Assembly (NCBI GenBank): GCA_026724425.1
Contig: JAIUCV010000657.1
Span: 1 to 64,000, forward strand
Origin: Erythrophleum ivorense
Taxonomy: Eukaryota > Streptophyta > Magnoliopsida > Fabales > Fabaceae
Direction of reading: 5' to 3'
Length of the DNA stretch: 64,000 nucleotides
How positions within the stretch are numbered: position 1 is the first letter of the stretch; each line of letters begins with the position of its first letter. Positions 1 through 12,914 of this stretch are shown in pieces. The translations under genes and the position numbers were made by a program. The notes under the pieces are model-generated. The model was given only the letters and a program-made list of their open reading frames with translations, made no database searches and was not told where the DNA came from.

Positions 1-934
1 TGAACTTTTGAGACATGTTTAATAAACTATTTTGATACTTTCCCACATGCTCAAGTGGCCCTAGAATAACTAGAAACCAAATGGCACCCTATGTGACCCT
101 TTCAGAAGCCAAAATGGGACAATTTGGAACCCTATGTCACAAACTAACTAAATGGACGAATTTCCTAATGAAATTTGGCACACGTATAGATCTCATTTAT
201 ATCTTTTTGTAAAGCTAAAGACTAGATTATTTGGAGCTCTATGGGATTAATTATAAATTTTCAAAGTTGCCAAAAAGCTGCTGAATTGATATGGTTACTA
301 TTATACGGTCAGTTTCTTTTCCTATATCATTTGAGAGCCAAATGGTATCCAATACTCATGAAATTTTATATTCATAAACTGTACATAATAATATTTCTAT
401 GGCTACTAAGATCACCTCATTTGGAGGTCTAACCAAAGAGATATGAATTTTTGAAGTTTGGAGTTAGTACTAGTAATATAGTAGTACCTTTGGTATTATT
501 CCATCAATTTCTAGTGACTAAATGTTCCTATTTTAGTCTAGAATTATTTTTAGCATAAATTTAACATCTGTAGCTTTCTATAATGGTATAGTGTGCTTGA
601 TTTTGATGTTTCTATATTTAGTTATGATTTTTCAAAATCAGTACTAAAAATCTGGCAACTGAACCCGAGGCTAGTTATGTTGTTCTGTGTATGTATGCTC
701 TAAATTCGGGATTCTCATGACATTTGAGATGGTTTTGAGTTTTATGAATGTATTTTAATTGGAGAATGATATGAATGAGTAAATATGGTCTATGGCATGA
801 AAAATGAGAAATCTAAGTGCTACGCAATGTGAAATAATCTATTGTTTTATTTGAGTTTTCTTGAGAAGTTGTGTTACCTAAGGGAATATGACTAGAAATG
901 AGATGGGGAAATGCTAGATGAATATGGTGTTACA
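1..934 (+). mobile_element. F2 LTR, 3' portion (probable solo LTR, cut by window edge)
   Basis: The sequence follows the 3' part of the F2 LTR at 8108-11801: the stretch around 90-240 matches that around 10740-10870, and both close in GTGTTACA. The copy ends at 934 and passes straight into F1 leader DNA without a primer-binding site, so it is most simply a solo LTR inserted in F1. The 5 bases after it (ATTGT, 935-939) would be the right target duplication; the left one lies outside the window. There is no coding capacity. Assignment to Ty3/Gypsy is inferred from the TGTAAT...GTTACA ends. Confidence 0.75.
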
Positions 935-2213
935 ATTGTCTTCCTCTTGTCACCATTTTTCTTCTTTTCTCTTTTTTTTTCTTTTTGGTTATGGTACACT
1001 AAGAGAGGAACTTTGATGCTCCTAAGTTTCCTTTCAAAGCATTATCTCCCTTAATCTCTACTTAAAAGTTGTTATTCCCCATTCAAAAATGGATTTCACA
1101 ATTCCAAGTGCTTCTTGCTCTCCTTCCTCATCATCACTAACAAAAGATAGCTTACTCACCCAATGGTTTGAGTGAAACTATTTGAAATGTTCTTTAGCTC
1201 TTAATGCCCTTATTCATTAGGCCCAAAATATGGTAGCTAGGATCAAATAATTGTGTTCATTATTAATCGAGATTAAGCAAATGGGTTAGGACCTCTATAC
1301 CTACAAAGCCTCAGCTTTGGGGACCTTTCAAAGCTTACATAATTCTAACTTATCATGGATTGTATATCACTTTAAATATTTAGTCAATCATACTAATTTA
1401 TTATACACTAGTTCCAAACTCCCATTAGCAATTTCCAAATCATAAGTAAGACATACATTTTACCCTTCCATAAGGTTTCTATAACTAGTCAAGTGTTCTA
1501 GTTCATACCGTTGCCTTCTAAGTTCTTAAAATCACTATAGATGGCCCTTGAAAAGCTTAGAATTTTACCTAGGTCTAGAATTGCTACTCTTACTATGATT
1601 AGTTAACCACTTCAATAAGCTAGTCAACTAGTCGGTCGTACCCAGTTAACTTGCTTAGTAAAAAAGGTGGTCAACTGGTCACGATACTATTAGTAGCTTT
1701 GTTCATCATCCTTATTAGTTACCTAGTCTCATTCATTTAGTCAACCAATACCTCTCAACGAGTGACCAGTGCATCCATCGTGTAGCTAGTTGGCAACAAG
1801 CCTCAACTGATTGACTATCTAGTTTAAGACCGGTAACCCAGTTTCAAAAAAAAGAAAGGTAAAATTCTAGCCTTTTTAGTAGCACTAACAACCTCAAGTA
1901 TCAAAAACCAAAGTTACTGAAGCAACATGAAACAGGAACTTATTGTATTCTATTATTCCTAAGGGCATACTTGTTAAGATAGATGATCTTTTAAATAAGA
2001 TTAAGGGAACATTAATTTTAGCAGTCACTACAAGCCTCATATCATTATTCCTCTATATTTCCTATCAGGAGGTAAAAAGCAACAAAAACATGTTCACATA
2101 ATTAGCTACTTTTGTGAGCTAATACTATGCCAAATATACATTATAATTGCCAAGTTTCTAGCCACAAAATTTAAATTAGCATGATTTTTTTGAACCATTA
2201 CTCTGATACCAAA
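935..2213 (-). mobile_element. F1 element internal leader (left copy)
   Basis: This stretch is collinear with 58640-59895, the leader of the F1 element at the right of the window. Shared landmarks include a run about ATCTCCCTTAATCTC and blocks around 1240-1340 and 1620-1830. On the minus strand it lies just downstream of an LTR and a primer-binding site, so it is the 5' untranslated or degenerate gag part of an F1 element whose remainder was lost or lies left of the window. Every frame is full of stops. F2 was inserted into it at 934/935. Confidence 0.75.
2200..2211 (-). other. Primer-binding site of left F1 copy
   Basis: On the minus strand this reads TGGTATCAGAGT, one base from TGGTATCAGAGC, the usual plant retrotransposon site complementary to the 3' end of initiator methionine tRNA. 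It lies 2 bases from the LTR terminus at 2214, the expected spacing, and fixes the element on the minus strand. Confidence 0.85.
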
Positions 2214-2784
2214 TGTAATGACCCTAATTTCTAATTACATTGATTAGACTTAATTAAGTGGTTAATAATCATGAATCAAAGTCTAAATTCATTACAATTG
2301 ATTAAAATAGGAAAGAGTGGGAAAATTTGAACCTTAATATCATTAAGGTTATTAATTAAGCAATCACCACTAATTGAATCCGCAAATGATCATAATTATC
2401 AATTAAGACATTTTATTTATCATATTACTGATTTTAACTCACAAAAACTCTTATAAATATTCCTAAGTCATTACATAACATTATCATAGTAAATCTCAAG
2501 GTTTCTAGGCCAAAAATAGGAATTTGGGAACCTTTGCCATGACTTAAACCTTTTCTACTACGACTAACTTAGTTACTGGACCTAAAAACCAAGTTGGAAA
2601 CTTTTGCTGCAACTTGGTATGTCCATGCCACGGCGTAAGTGGTCATTGTAACTTAAAAATTGAAATTTCACACCTCACACGGCAACTTCGGCTTTCTGTG
2701 CTGCGGTGAAGTCCTCTCAGGACCTACTATTCACGTTTTCACAATTCTTGATGAAACGGGCCTATATAGCACTACAGCAAGAGA
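2214..2784 (-). mobile_element. F1 LTR, 5' LTR of the left copy, segment 1
   Basis: It begins TGTAATGACCCTAATTTC at the primer-binding site and is alignable, with substantial divergence, to the LTR starts at 49932 and 59896. Around 2540-2760 it carries a diverged form of the GC-rich CGGC/GCCG block seen at 50240-50575. It is interrupted at 2785 by an F2 LTR and resumes near 7569. It is clearly older than the F1 copy at 49932. Confidence 0.75.
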
Positions 2785-3707
2785 TGTAATATCTGATTTT
2801 CATTAAACAATGAAAATTGGTACATTTTCAAAGCAAGTCCCAGAAATGAATTAGTTACGGTCTCAAAAAATTTAAGTAGTATTCTAGACTCATAAAAATA
2901 ATAATCCCAAGCTCAGATGGAAAGAAATATGAAGTTAAAATGAAGAAACAAAATTGAACAAAAGGTTGACAAAACGTAATGGCATTTTTGTAATTTTGAG
3001 CAAATTTTAGAATTTAGACAAGAGGGCTTTTTAAATGAAAGTTTTGAGTTTTCCGAGGTTCTCAGAGGCCCTGAAAACCATAGGAAGCCCCAGGACAGTT
3101 AAAACTCCTCCAGTAGACGTTTTCCAATATCGATGGACCTAAACTTTGATAGATTCATTTGAGAAGGTTTTAGATCCCATTTGAGTGATTCCAAAGGAAT
3201 TTTTCTAAATTAGAAACCTAAATTTTATAATGAAAAGACAGTTTTAAAAAAGGAGCTAAAATGAACTAAAAATCAAAATGCCAAGATGAATGGGCAAAAT
3301 TGAAATTTTTTAAAAGTCTTTCTTAAACCTCCCTATATATAAGAGGTGCCCCGTCTCCTCACTCATTTAGACACAATTGTTTCTGCCCTAAACTAGAGGA
3401 GAGAGCTAGGGTTTGAGGCACACCAAGAGGAGGAGAAGGGAAGGAGAAAAACAAGGTAGAAAGGTATAGATTTCCTTGGTTTTTCATGCTTTCTCTTTAG
3501 CAAATCTCTTTTCCTCCATTTCCTCTTCTTTTTTATGGTTTTTTGAAGTTATTGGATCTATTTTTGAGGGTAGAACAAAGGGGAAATTTTGAAATTAAGG
3601 TGAGAAAGCCAAGGAAGGTGAAGAACAAGCAAGAGGAACCAAGGAAATCAAGGTATTTTGGCATCTTTTCACTTAATCTTCCTCCTTCCTTCTTTTGCGG
3701 GTGGTTT
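2785..3707 (+). mobile_element. F2 LTR (truncated), segment 1
   Basis: It begins TGTAATATCTGATTTTC and follows the first roughly 920 bases of other F2 LTRs (compare 8108 and 48261). A TATA-like CTATATATAAGAGG is at about 3332-3345, followed by a pyrimidine-rich leader, the typical layout of a Gypsy LTR promoter. It is broken at 3707/3708 by an inverted F2 LTR and resumes at 7433. In total only the first third of an F2 LTR is present here, so the 3' part was deleted. Confidence 0.75.
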
Positions 3708-6700
3708 TGTAACACCATAACTTTCTAGCTTTTCTCATGCAAATTCTATGCTTCATGCCATGCACTTCTCAAGAATCACAAGAAAATGGCATATAAAATA
3801 ATGAATTTCTTTGCGTTGCGTAGAGGATGAAAATTCTATTTAATGTCACGTGGACCATGTGAGTTTATGTATCATATTTTTATATTTAATTACATAGATA
3901 GAACTCATTTCCATCATCAAAAGTGTCCTAGAACTCGTGCAAGTAGAGGAATTACACAAAATTCATAGTTGCAACCTCGTCCAGAATTTTCTCTTTTCTG
4001 TCACAAATTTTGAAAAATCATAACAAATTTTAGAAAATTCAAAATGATGCATTCTTTAACATTTTGGAAAGCTACAGATGTCTACTTTATATAAAAATAT
4101 TTACAAGTCATGAAATGCCAAGTAAGAGATGTTTGACATTCGAAAATCACCTAAGGTCTTAGCTACCTGGGCTACTATCACAGCTTACTGTTATAAATTT
4201 TGGCAATTCATAACTAATTCAAAAAAAATCCAAATCATGAAAATCTGGACAATATGAGAAGCTACAGATGTTAAATTTAAGAGAAAAATAACTCCAGATC
4301 ACTCCAAGTCCATTTAGGAACTTAATTATGATGGAACATTCTGGAGGTCCAATGGCATTACTGGTACTGATATGAAACTTCAAAAATTCATAACTCTCTA
4401 CTCAGACCTCCAAATGAGGTGACATTAGTAGCACAAAAATTTTATAACCTTCGTTTTATGCCTGTAAAATTTCACAAGAATTGGACACCATTTGGCTATC
4501 GGATGACATAGAAAATAAAACTGACCATATGAATAGTGCACTAAACCAAAACCAGAAAATTTCCCAAATTTGAAAAATCATAATTAATTCTGTAAAGCTC
4601 TAATTTTTTTGTACTTTAGCTTCCCAAAAAGATCTCGATGAGCCCTACATGTTTGCAAAATTTTATGAGAAGATTCATCCATTTGGTCAGTTTGTGCCAT
4701 AGGGTTTTGGTTTGGTCATTTTTATGGTCTTAACTAGCCTCAAGGTGTCCAAATTTGCTTCCCAAGCTTGTGTGGCCACTTGAGCAAGTGGGATTGCACC
4801 AAAATGACATTTTTAACTTTTCTCAAAGGTACATAAACCTAGAATTTGTAAACTCACTCTCTCATCCCATGCTATACACATATTTCTATACTGCTAGTCT
4901 TGCCACTACATGTTCAAAATGCATATTTCCATACATATCACCTTAAATCTTATTTGTACATGATACATTAGCATAATTATACATGTTCATAGCATCATAG
5001 GACATGTACAACAATAGATTACAACATTTGCCACTCATATGGCCTTCAAGAAACAAAATTCATGCACTTTGATGTCATACTTTCCTCTTTCAAGTGGTTG
5101 GCTCCCATTTTCTTGTTCTCTTGGTCTACCTACCATGTTAGAACATTTGAGAGGAGGAAATTAGATTCAAAGATCCCAATAGCTCATCTCCCTTTCAATC
5201 ACACATAAAAGATGTATAACAAGTCTTACAAATGCATGCATGGGCATATTACATAACATGAATATTTTAGAAGCAATCTTAGCAAGTGAGTAAGTCATAC
5301 AAGGCATCCATAAGCTTGCTAAGTAAGTGGATTAGCCTCACTTATTCACTTATGGATTTTGGACTTGCCACACCCATTTCTTTAAGAGGTTTTTGACTCA
5401 ACCTTACTCTTGGGAGTCAACTTCACTTTTAGGAGACTCTTCACTTTGTCTCAACCAACTTTAAGGGTTCTTGGCTCATCCTCACTATGGGAAAAGGTTC
5501 TTGGCTTCTCCACACTCAATCAAACCAAAGCAAGCATAACAAATATCATTTAAAAACATAATACGTTATCATGATACCATGGAATAAGAACTCATGCTAA
5601 AATACTTTTCATAACTAAAAATACATATACATACATTTAAAGACAAGCCAAGTATACATTCATGCATGAGAGAATGAGTGAGCTACTTTGGTTGCAATCA
5701 CATACTTTTCTTCTTGAATTTGCTCTCCCTTCCTCGGAGTCACACACACAAAGGTGTGGGATTGGTTTCTCTTGGCCTAAACACAATTTATGGAAACCAA
5801 TTAGGTTCATGAAGTTAATTATAAGGCCACACATCTTCCTTAAATACTAACTTGGTCTATTAGCCCCTTTATAGTTCTAAGAATGTATCTAATGAAGCAA
5901 CACCCATTAAATGAGTTCTAGTCTCCATTCTTTTCTTTCATATATGACTCTTGACTCTTTTTAAGCCTCCTGGAGTCATCACACAATTAAGACAAAGAGC
6001 TTAACTATATGTTGTTTCTTTAGATCATATTATGGAATCTAAGACACCAATTCATTCTCTAGGCCTCCTAAATTTTTTTCAAGGTTTCCCCTCATTTTCA
6101 TTCATCATATATGACTCAAAAATGGGCTTGAAAATTTTAAAACTCTCCCTAGGTGTCCCATCCCCTTTAGCCTGAGACTATGTAGCATTTGGCCTCCATG
6201 GATGTTTGCTTTGTTTTCTTGATGGAGAATGTATATGGGGAGACTTCTAGGGATCTTAGGAACTCATTTAAACATTCATTTAGGCCTAGGAACAATTGCA
6301 TCAAATCAGATTTTCAAAGAAACCAATGAAACCCTAGGTTTGCTATCTTGAAAATCAATGACTTTTACTTAGATTTCTTTGCATATTCTTACTCTCCACA
6401 CTTCTTTTCCTAAGATTCACTCTTGGTTCTGCCCAAAATCCAAGCCCTCTTATAGCTTCTCATGTTGGACGAACCAAGGAAGAAGAGGGAGGAAGAGTGG
6501 CTAGCATGGGATAAAAGAATTACCTTATTTTTCCTTGTTTTCTTGCTTGAATCTTCCCTTCTATGGTCTTCTCTCTTCAAATCCGAATTTTCCCCTTTGT
6601 TCTTCCCTTAAAACAAATCCATATAATTCAATATAATCATAGGAAAGAAAGGAAAATGGAGAAGAGGTTTGCTAAAGAGAAAATATAAAAAAGCCAAGAA

Positions 6701-7432
6701 ATTACATACCTTTCTACCTTGGATTTCTCCTTCTCTTCTTCTCCCTTTGGTGCGCCTCAAACCCTAGCGCTTTCCTCTAGTTTAAGGCAAAAACAATTGT
6801 GTCTAAATGAGTGAGGAGGTGGGGTGCCATCTATTTATAGGTGGGAGGAATAAGGACTTTTCAAAAATTCTAATTTTTCCCTTTCATTTTGGCATTTTTG
6901 TTTCTAGTTTGTTTTAGCTCTTTTTTTAGAACTGTCTTTTCCATTATAAAATTTTGGTTCCCAATTTAGTAAACTCTCTTTGGAATTATTCAAATCAGAG
7001 TTAAAACCTTCTTGAACGAATCTGTCAAAGTTCGGGTGCACTAATATTGGAAAACGTCCATCGGAGGGGTTTTAATTATCCTGGGCTTCCCATGGTTTTT
7101 AGGGCCTCTAAGAACCCCAGAGAACTCAAAACTTTCATTTAAAAATCCCTCTTAGGTGAATTCCAAAATTTGCTCAAAATTACAAAAATGCCATTATGTT
7201 TCGTCAGTCTTTCATTAGATTTTGTTTCTTCATTCTAGCTCTGTTTTTCTTTCCGTCTAAGCCTAGGATTCTCATTTTTAGGACTCTAGAATGTTACTCA
7301 AATTTTTTAGGACCTTAATTAATTCATTTCAGAGGACTTTTTTTTGCATTCGGTGAATTTCGTTCATTTACAGAGAAACCGTACATTACGTTTCTCATGT
7401 TTTCTCATATTTTTAGAGAACTAGATATTACA
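3708..7432 (-). mobile_element. F2 solo LTR, complete, inverted, inside another F2 LTR
   Basis: On the plus strand this runs from TGTAACACC to GATATTACA; read on the minus strand it is a full F2 LTR (TGTAATATC...GTGTTACA), 3725 bp long. Flanking 5-mers are GGTTT (3703-3707) and GGTTC (7433-7437), a target duplication with one mismatch. The host F2 sequence continues on both sides. The minus-strand promoter-like region lies near 6830-6700. There is no internal domain, so it is a solo LTR. No open frame beyond short chance ones. Confidence 0.85.
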
Positions 7433-7568
7433 GGTTCGACCTACATATGGCCAACCCTAGGGAGTTGAATTTCTAGCTAAACCAAGGATGAATCTTAGGA
7501 ATTTAAGGGAGGATAATAAGAATGTGCAAAGAAAATAACAAAAGAACCATGGAAAATCAAGATAGCAA
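7433..7568 (+). mobile_element. F2 LTR (truncated), segment 2
   Basis: It continues the host F2 LTR after the inverted insertion; the stretch from GGTTCG to GATAGCAAAG matches 49211-49345 in the F2 copy at 48261. F1 LTR sequence takes over near 7570, so the last two thirds of this F2 LTR are missing. The exact right junction is uncertain by some tens of bases. Confidence 0.65.
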
Positions 7569-8107
7569 AGTAATATTCTTGTTACACAAATCCAACCTTA
7601 CAAAGTTTCCAAACCTATGTGCTACCAAGCCACACAATAGCTTCCATTAATTTCTCCTCACCACTAAGAGTTCTGATCCCTAAAAATGTTAATTCACAAT
7701 CGGGGTGAGATATACAATCTCAGTAACAATAGGCAAATTCCATATGTATGTATAGATTAATCAACATAATACAATTATATAGAAAACATACCAAAGGCAT
7801 CAATATCATCAACAAATAAACTAATTGAACTACTAATGACTACCATCTCATACTAGTAATCATACATAACATGTTAAAGGCTAATAACATTAGAAGAGGC
7901 TTGTCCATGACACCAACTCCCTAATGAGCACAACTTGGGCTCAATGCATTCGGGGTTTAATCACAATCCAATGCCCGATCAAAGGACAATGCACAAGTAG
8001 CAACTGCACCATAGCTCCACCATGGACTCACAAGGTTCAATCACAACATAATTTAAGCAATCAACTAATCATTTAGTATTTCAAAATCATACATGTACAA
8101 CAAATAG
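7569..8107 (-). mobile_element. F1 LTR, left copy, segment 2
   Basis: From about 7605 it matches the F1 LTR at 50985-51485, including the block CCAAACCTATGTGCTACCA and the sequence GGGGTGAGATATACAATCTC that opens the 1042 bp unit at 51081. It ends where an F2 solo LTR is inserted at 8108. Confidence 0.75.
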
Positions 8108-11100
8108 TGTAATGTTCGATTTTCATTAAACAATGGAAACATGTGCGTTTTCAAAGCAAGTCCCTCGAAATAAATTAGCTAAGGTCTCAAAAAATTTGAG
8201 TAATATTTTAGGCTCCTAAAAGTGAGAATTCTAGGCTTAGATAGAAAGAAAAATGGAACTAGAATGAAGAAACAAATTTTGACAAAAATCTTACGAAACG
8301 TAATGGCATTTTCGTAATTTTGAGCAATTTTTGGGAATTCACACAGGAGGGCTTTTTAAATGAAATTTTTGAGTTCTTCAGGGTTCTTAGAGGCCTTAAA
8401 AACCATAGGTATCCTTGGGACAGTTAAATCCCCTCCGGTGAACGTTCTTCAACGTTGGTGTACCTGAACTTTGACAAATTTGTTCAAGAAGGTTTTAACT
8501 CCGATTTGAGTGATTCCAAAGGTATTTTATTGGGAATCTAAATTTTATAATGAAAAAAATGGTTCTAAAAAAGGAGCTAAAATGAATGAGAAACAAAAAT
8601 GCTAAGAACAAAGGGCAAAATAGGAATTTTTGAAAAGTGTTTCTCCCTCCCCATCGATAAATAGGTGGCGCCCCACTCTCACACTCATATAACTTCATAT
8701 TTTTTCTGCCCAAATTCAGAGGTGAGAGCTATGGTTTAGGCACACCAAAGGGAGAGAAGAAGAAGGAGAAATCAAGGCAAAAAGGTATGGTTTCTTGGTA
8801 GTTTTCTATGCTTTCTTCCATCCAAACCCCCTCTCCTTCATTCTCCTTTGTTTCCTTTGATTAAAATGAAGTTTACAAATCTGTTTTAAGGGAGAAATTA
8901 AGGGAAAAATTTGGATTTGAAGAGAGGAGCTTGGAGAAGACAAGATTAAAGTGAGAAAAAGCAAGAAAACAAGGTAATTTCTTCTTCCATGGTTGATATC
9001 CCTTCTTCCCCTTCCTCCACAATTTTGCCCCCACTTAAGAAACTCTAAGAGGACTTGGTTTTTAGGCAAAACCAAAGGTAATTCTTAGGAAAAAGGGTGT
9101 GGAGATCAAGAATATGCACAGAGAATTAACAAAAAATTATGAAATTTCAAGATGCAATTTCTAGGGTTTCAAGTGTTCGTTCTAAAATCTGATTTGATCT
9201 CTTAATTCCTATGTCTAAATAAGTATTTAAATGAGCTCCTAAGATCCCTAGAAGTCTCTCTATGTGCTTCCTTTCTTAAGAAAACAAAGCAAAGTCCATG
9301 GAGCCTAAAACCTAGCATAGGTTCAGCCAAGAGAGGTTCTTATAGCTAGGGAGACTTTTCAATTTTTCTAAGCCCATTTTTGAGTCATATATGATGAATA
9401 AATATGAGACGAAGCCTTAGGAAAAATTTAGGAAGTTTAGAGAATGAGTTGGTGCTTTATGTTCCATAATATGACCTAAAGAAGCAACATGTAGTTAAGC
9501 TCTTTATTTTAATTGTGTGATGACTCCAAGAGGCTTAAAAGGAGTCAAGAATCATATTTGAAAGGAAATAATAGAGCCTATAATTTATTTGAGGGGTATT
9601 GCTTCATTAGGCACATTTATGGAACCATAATGAGGTTTATAGATCAAGCTAGTGTCTAAGCAAGTTGTGTGGCCTTAGAATTAATTCCATGAACCTAATT
9701 GGCATCCATAAATTGTGTTTAGGCCAAGAGAAATCATCCCCACACTTTTGTGTGTGTGTGGCCGAAGGAGGAAACTTTGATTCAAGAGAAAAAGTGTGTA
9801 ATTGTATCCAAGGTAGCTTACTCCTCCTTCTCTCATGCATGATTGTTTGCTTTACTTGTCTTTGAATGTGTGTACACATATTTTTAAGCCATGAAAAATG
9901 TTCTAACATGACTTTGATTTCATGGTGCCATGATATTACAATATGTTTTTATATGATGTTTATGATGTGTGCTTAGGTTTGCTTGAGTGTGGTGAGGCCA
10001 AGAACCCTTAGCCATGGTGAGGATGAGCCAAGAACTCTTAAGATTGGTTAAGGACAAAGTAAAGAGTCTCCCAAAAGTGAGGTTGATTCCCAAGAGCATG
10101 GTTGAGCCCAGGAACTTCTTAAAGAATGTGTGAGGCAATTCTAAAATTCACAAGTAAATGGGTGAGGCCAATCCACTTGCGTGGCAAGTCTATGCATGTT
10201 ATGTATGACTTTTTCAAATACTAAGAATGTTTCTTGAATGTTTGCACATGTCCATATGCCATGCATGCATTTGTAAGACTTATTTTGCATCTTTTATGTA
10301 TGATTGAATGGGAGATGAGCTATTGGGATTCTTTGAGTCTCATCCCCTCCTCCCCAATGTTCTAATATGCTAGGTGGACCAAGAGAGCAAGGTAATGGAA
10401 GCCAACCACATTGAAGATGAGAGGATGACATTAAAGTGTTTGAATTTTGCTACTTTAAGGCCATATAAATGGCAATTGATATAATCAATGGTTGTACATG
10501 TACCATAATGTTATAAACATATGTAATTATGATAATATGTCATGTATAAATGAGAGGATATGTTATGTGACCATTAGAATGCTATTTGAGTATGTTATAG
10601 CAATGTGGCTTCTTGAATAGTTTTATGTAAATGTGTATAAATGCAAGTGAGATGGCCAAATTGAGAGGAATGAGATTTGGGACCATTTTGGCAGCTCAAA
10701 TAGGTCCTATTTATGCTTTTAGACTTACCCAAGAGGTGTCAAACCCCAAGGAAAGCCATTTAGTTATTTTGGTATCCTATATGAAACCAAAATTAACTAT
10801 AATGGAACCCTATGTTACTTTGTGTCAAAATTAGCTCTTCTTAATCTAATATTTGGCATGCAATTAGAGCTGTTGAGAGCTTTTTGGGAATCTAAATAAT
10901 AGAATTTTCAAAGGTCTAGAGAATATTTGATGAATTTTCAAAATTTACAAAAATTTTGGTTTTGGTCATGTACTATTCAGTCAGGTCTAAAAATAAAATC
11001 TGTCACACAAGACTTAAATGATATCCAATTGTCATGAAATTTTATATAGAGAAATTAGACATTTCCAGTGACTTGTTCCAACTATAAGCACCTTATTTGG

Positions 11101-11801
11101 ATGTCTATAGAGGGAGATATGAATTTTCAAAAGTTCTATCCAATACTAGGCACTCCAACTGACCTCAGGTACTGTTTAATTGGATTTTGAGGACTGGGCA
11201 TGCCTAAGCTAGTTTGGAGTTATTTTTTCCCTCTATCTAACATACATAAATTTTTAAATTGGTATCATTTATATGGATTGGATTTTTTTTGGAATTAATT
11301 GGATATTTTTGAAGTTTGCTGCATAATTTTATGATAGCACCAGTGGATAGCCTGACCTCTGGACTATTTCGAATGTCAAATGTCTTATATGTTAGATGTT
11401 ATGGTCTAGACATATTTTTAGCATAAAGTAGACATATGTAGCTTTCCATAATGGCCAAGAATACATGATTTTGATTTTTCAAGAATTAGTTATGATTTTT
11501 CAAAATTTGTGACAGAAATGAGAAAAATCTAGCCGAAAATATATCTGTATTTTATGCTTCCCTTTGGTTTCCACAAGATGTAGGCCACTTTTGATGATGC
11601 AAATGAGTTGTATTCATGTAATTAAATTTGAGAATATGATGTATGAGCTCACATGGTTCACATGACACTGAATGAAATTTTTATACGCGACGCAATGTTA
11701 GAAAATACATTATTTTAAATCCCTTTTTCTTCTCCTTCATGGAATGTATGATTTAAAGCATGGAAATGTGATGGAATAAGCTAGAAATATAAAGTGTTAC
11801 A
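8108..11801 (+). mobile_element. F2 solo LTR, complete, inside F1 LTR
   Basis: A 3694 bp copy running from TGTAATGTTCG to AAGTGTTACA, flanked on both sides by one continuous F1 LTR. Flanking 5-mers are AATAG and AATGC; the homologous uninterrupted F1 sequence has AATAT at this point, so both look like decayed copies of one duplication. A promoter-like TATA region and pyrimidine-rich leader lie near 8655-8720. The 3' half (about 10700-11560) is built of imperfect repeats of very roughly 180 bp. Non-coding. Confidence 0.85.
9990..10190 (+). repeat. Degenerate ~34 bp minisatellite inside F2 LTR
   Basis: About six imperfect units with the pattern GTGAGG..AA..CCAAGAAC follow one another. The same block occurs in the F2 copies at about 16880-17065 (+) and about 5365-5515 (-), with unit sequences different enough to suggest turnover within each copy. 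Confidence 0.6.
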
Positions 11802-12914
11802 AATGCCATATTAAAATGAATATATATATGGAATTAGAAAATTAACACCAGTTACCTCAATGAAACCCAATTACTCTTCTTCTAACTACCATTAAAATCC
11901 AAATGGACATTAAGCCTATGACAAGTATAATTAACATCATTTCTAATAGCAAATCAAATACCTAAAGAGTTGAACTACCAATGACTGCCTAAAGGTTACT
12001 TACCTAACCACCAATGGATTCCAATTTTGGGTTCTAGCTTCCCCACACCTAAAACTACCATAGTTCACTCCAATTTCTGGGTAATTTCACATAAAACCAA
12101 AGCCCATATCATAAATCAACTATAGAGGTCTCAAACTAATAGAAAATGCATCAAAATGGGAAGAAGATGCTTACCTAACAATACCCATAGCTTCAACTTT
12201 CGAAAATCCACCATGGAAGCATTAAATAACAAGTTTCAGTTTCGGGTGGAAGATAAAAATTCTCCAAATGAGAAGCCAATCAATTCAAATTGAAGAGGAA
12301 GAAGAGAAGGTTAAGTTTTATGAAAGTCACCTTGGCTGAATCTTGCCCTAGGTGAGAAAAATGGAGCAAAAATAGTGATGGAAACTTTAGCCTCTCTTCA
12401 AGGTGCAAAAATTTGTTTTTACTTCTACGAAATTAAGTGTTTTTGCTCTCACAAATGGGTGTGGTTATTGAACTTTTAGGGTTATTAGTGAGAAATAGGC
12501 TGACCCATCTACCCAAGGTCTAATTGGGCTCAATTCTAGTTGTTAGGCCATTGTTGGGTAAAATGGGGTACAGAAACTCTTGGGGTTGGGAAGAAAACCC
12601 AAAGGCCCAAAAATCCATTTAGGTTTTGGTGTAAACTTATTGGGGCCTCAAATAGAAAGGTTTATTAAGGTTTTGGGCTGACTTAAGGGTCCATTCAAAT
12701 TGGGTCTGCTTAAGAGTGTAATTGAGCCTCTAGAAGAATTTGACCTTCTTATAACTAAGAATGAACTTCTATATTGGGCTCTAAACATAACTAAATGGAT
12801 CACATGGCCCAAATTAAATATCCATCTCCTTTTTCACTTAATTAACTTTATTAATTAACCAAATTAATTCCTTAATTCATCATAATTATCTTTAATTAAT
12901 TTTGAGCCGTTACA
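11802..12914 (-). mobile_element. F1 LTR, left copy, segment 3 (U3 end)
   Basis: It continues F1 LTR sequence from the F2 insertion to the terminal GCCGTTACA. It matches 51500-51900 and then the single-copy part after the 1042 bp array at 55250-55921, so this copy carries one unit, not four. No polypurine tract follows 12914, consistent with the outer end of a 5' LTR of a minus-strand element. Confidence 0.75.
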
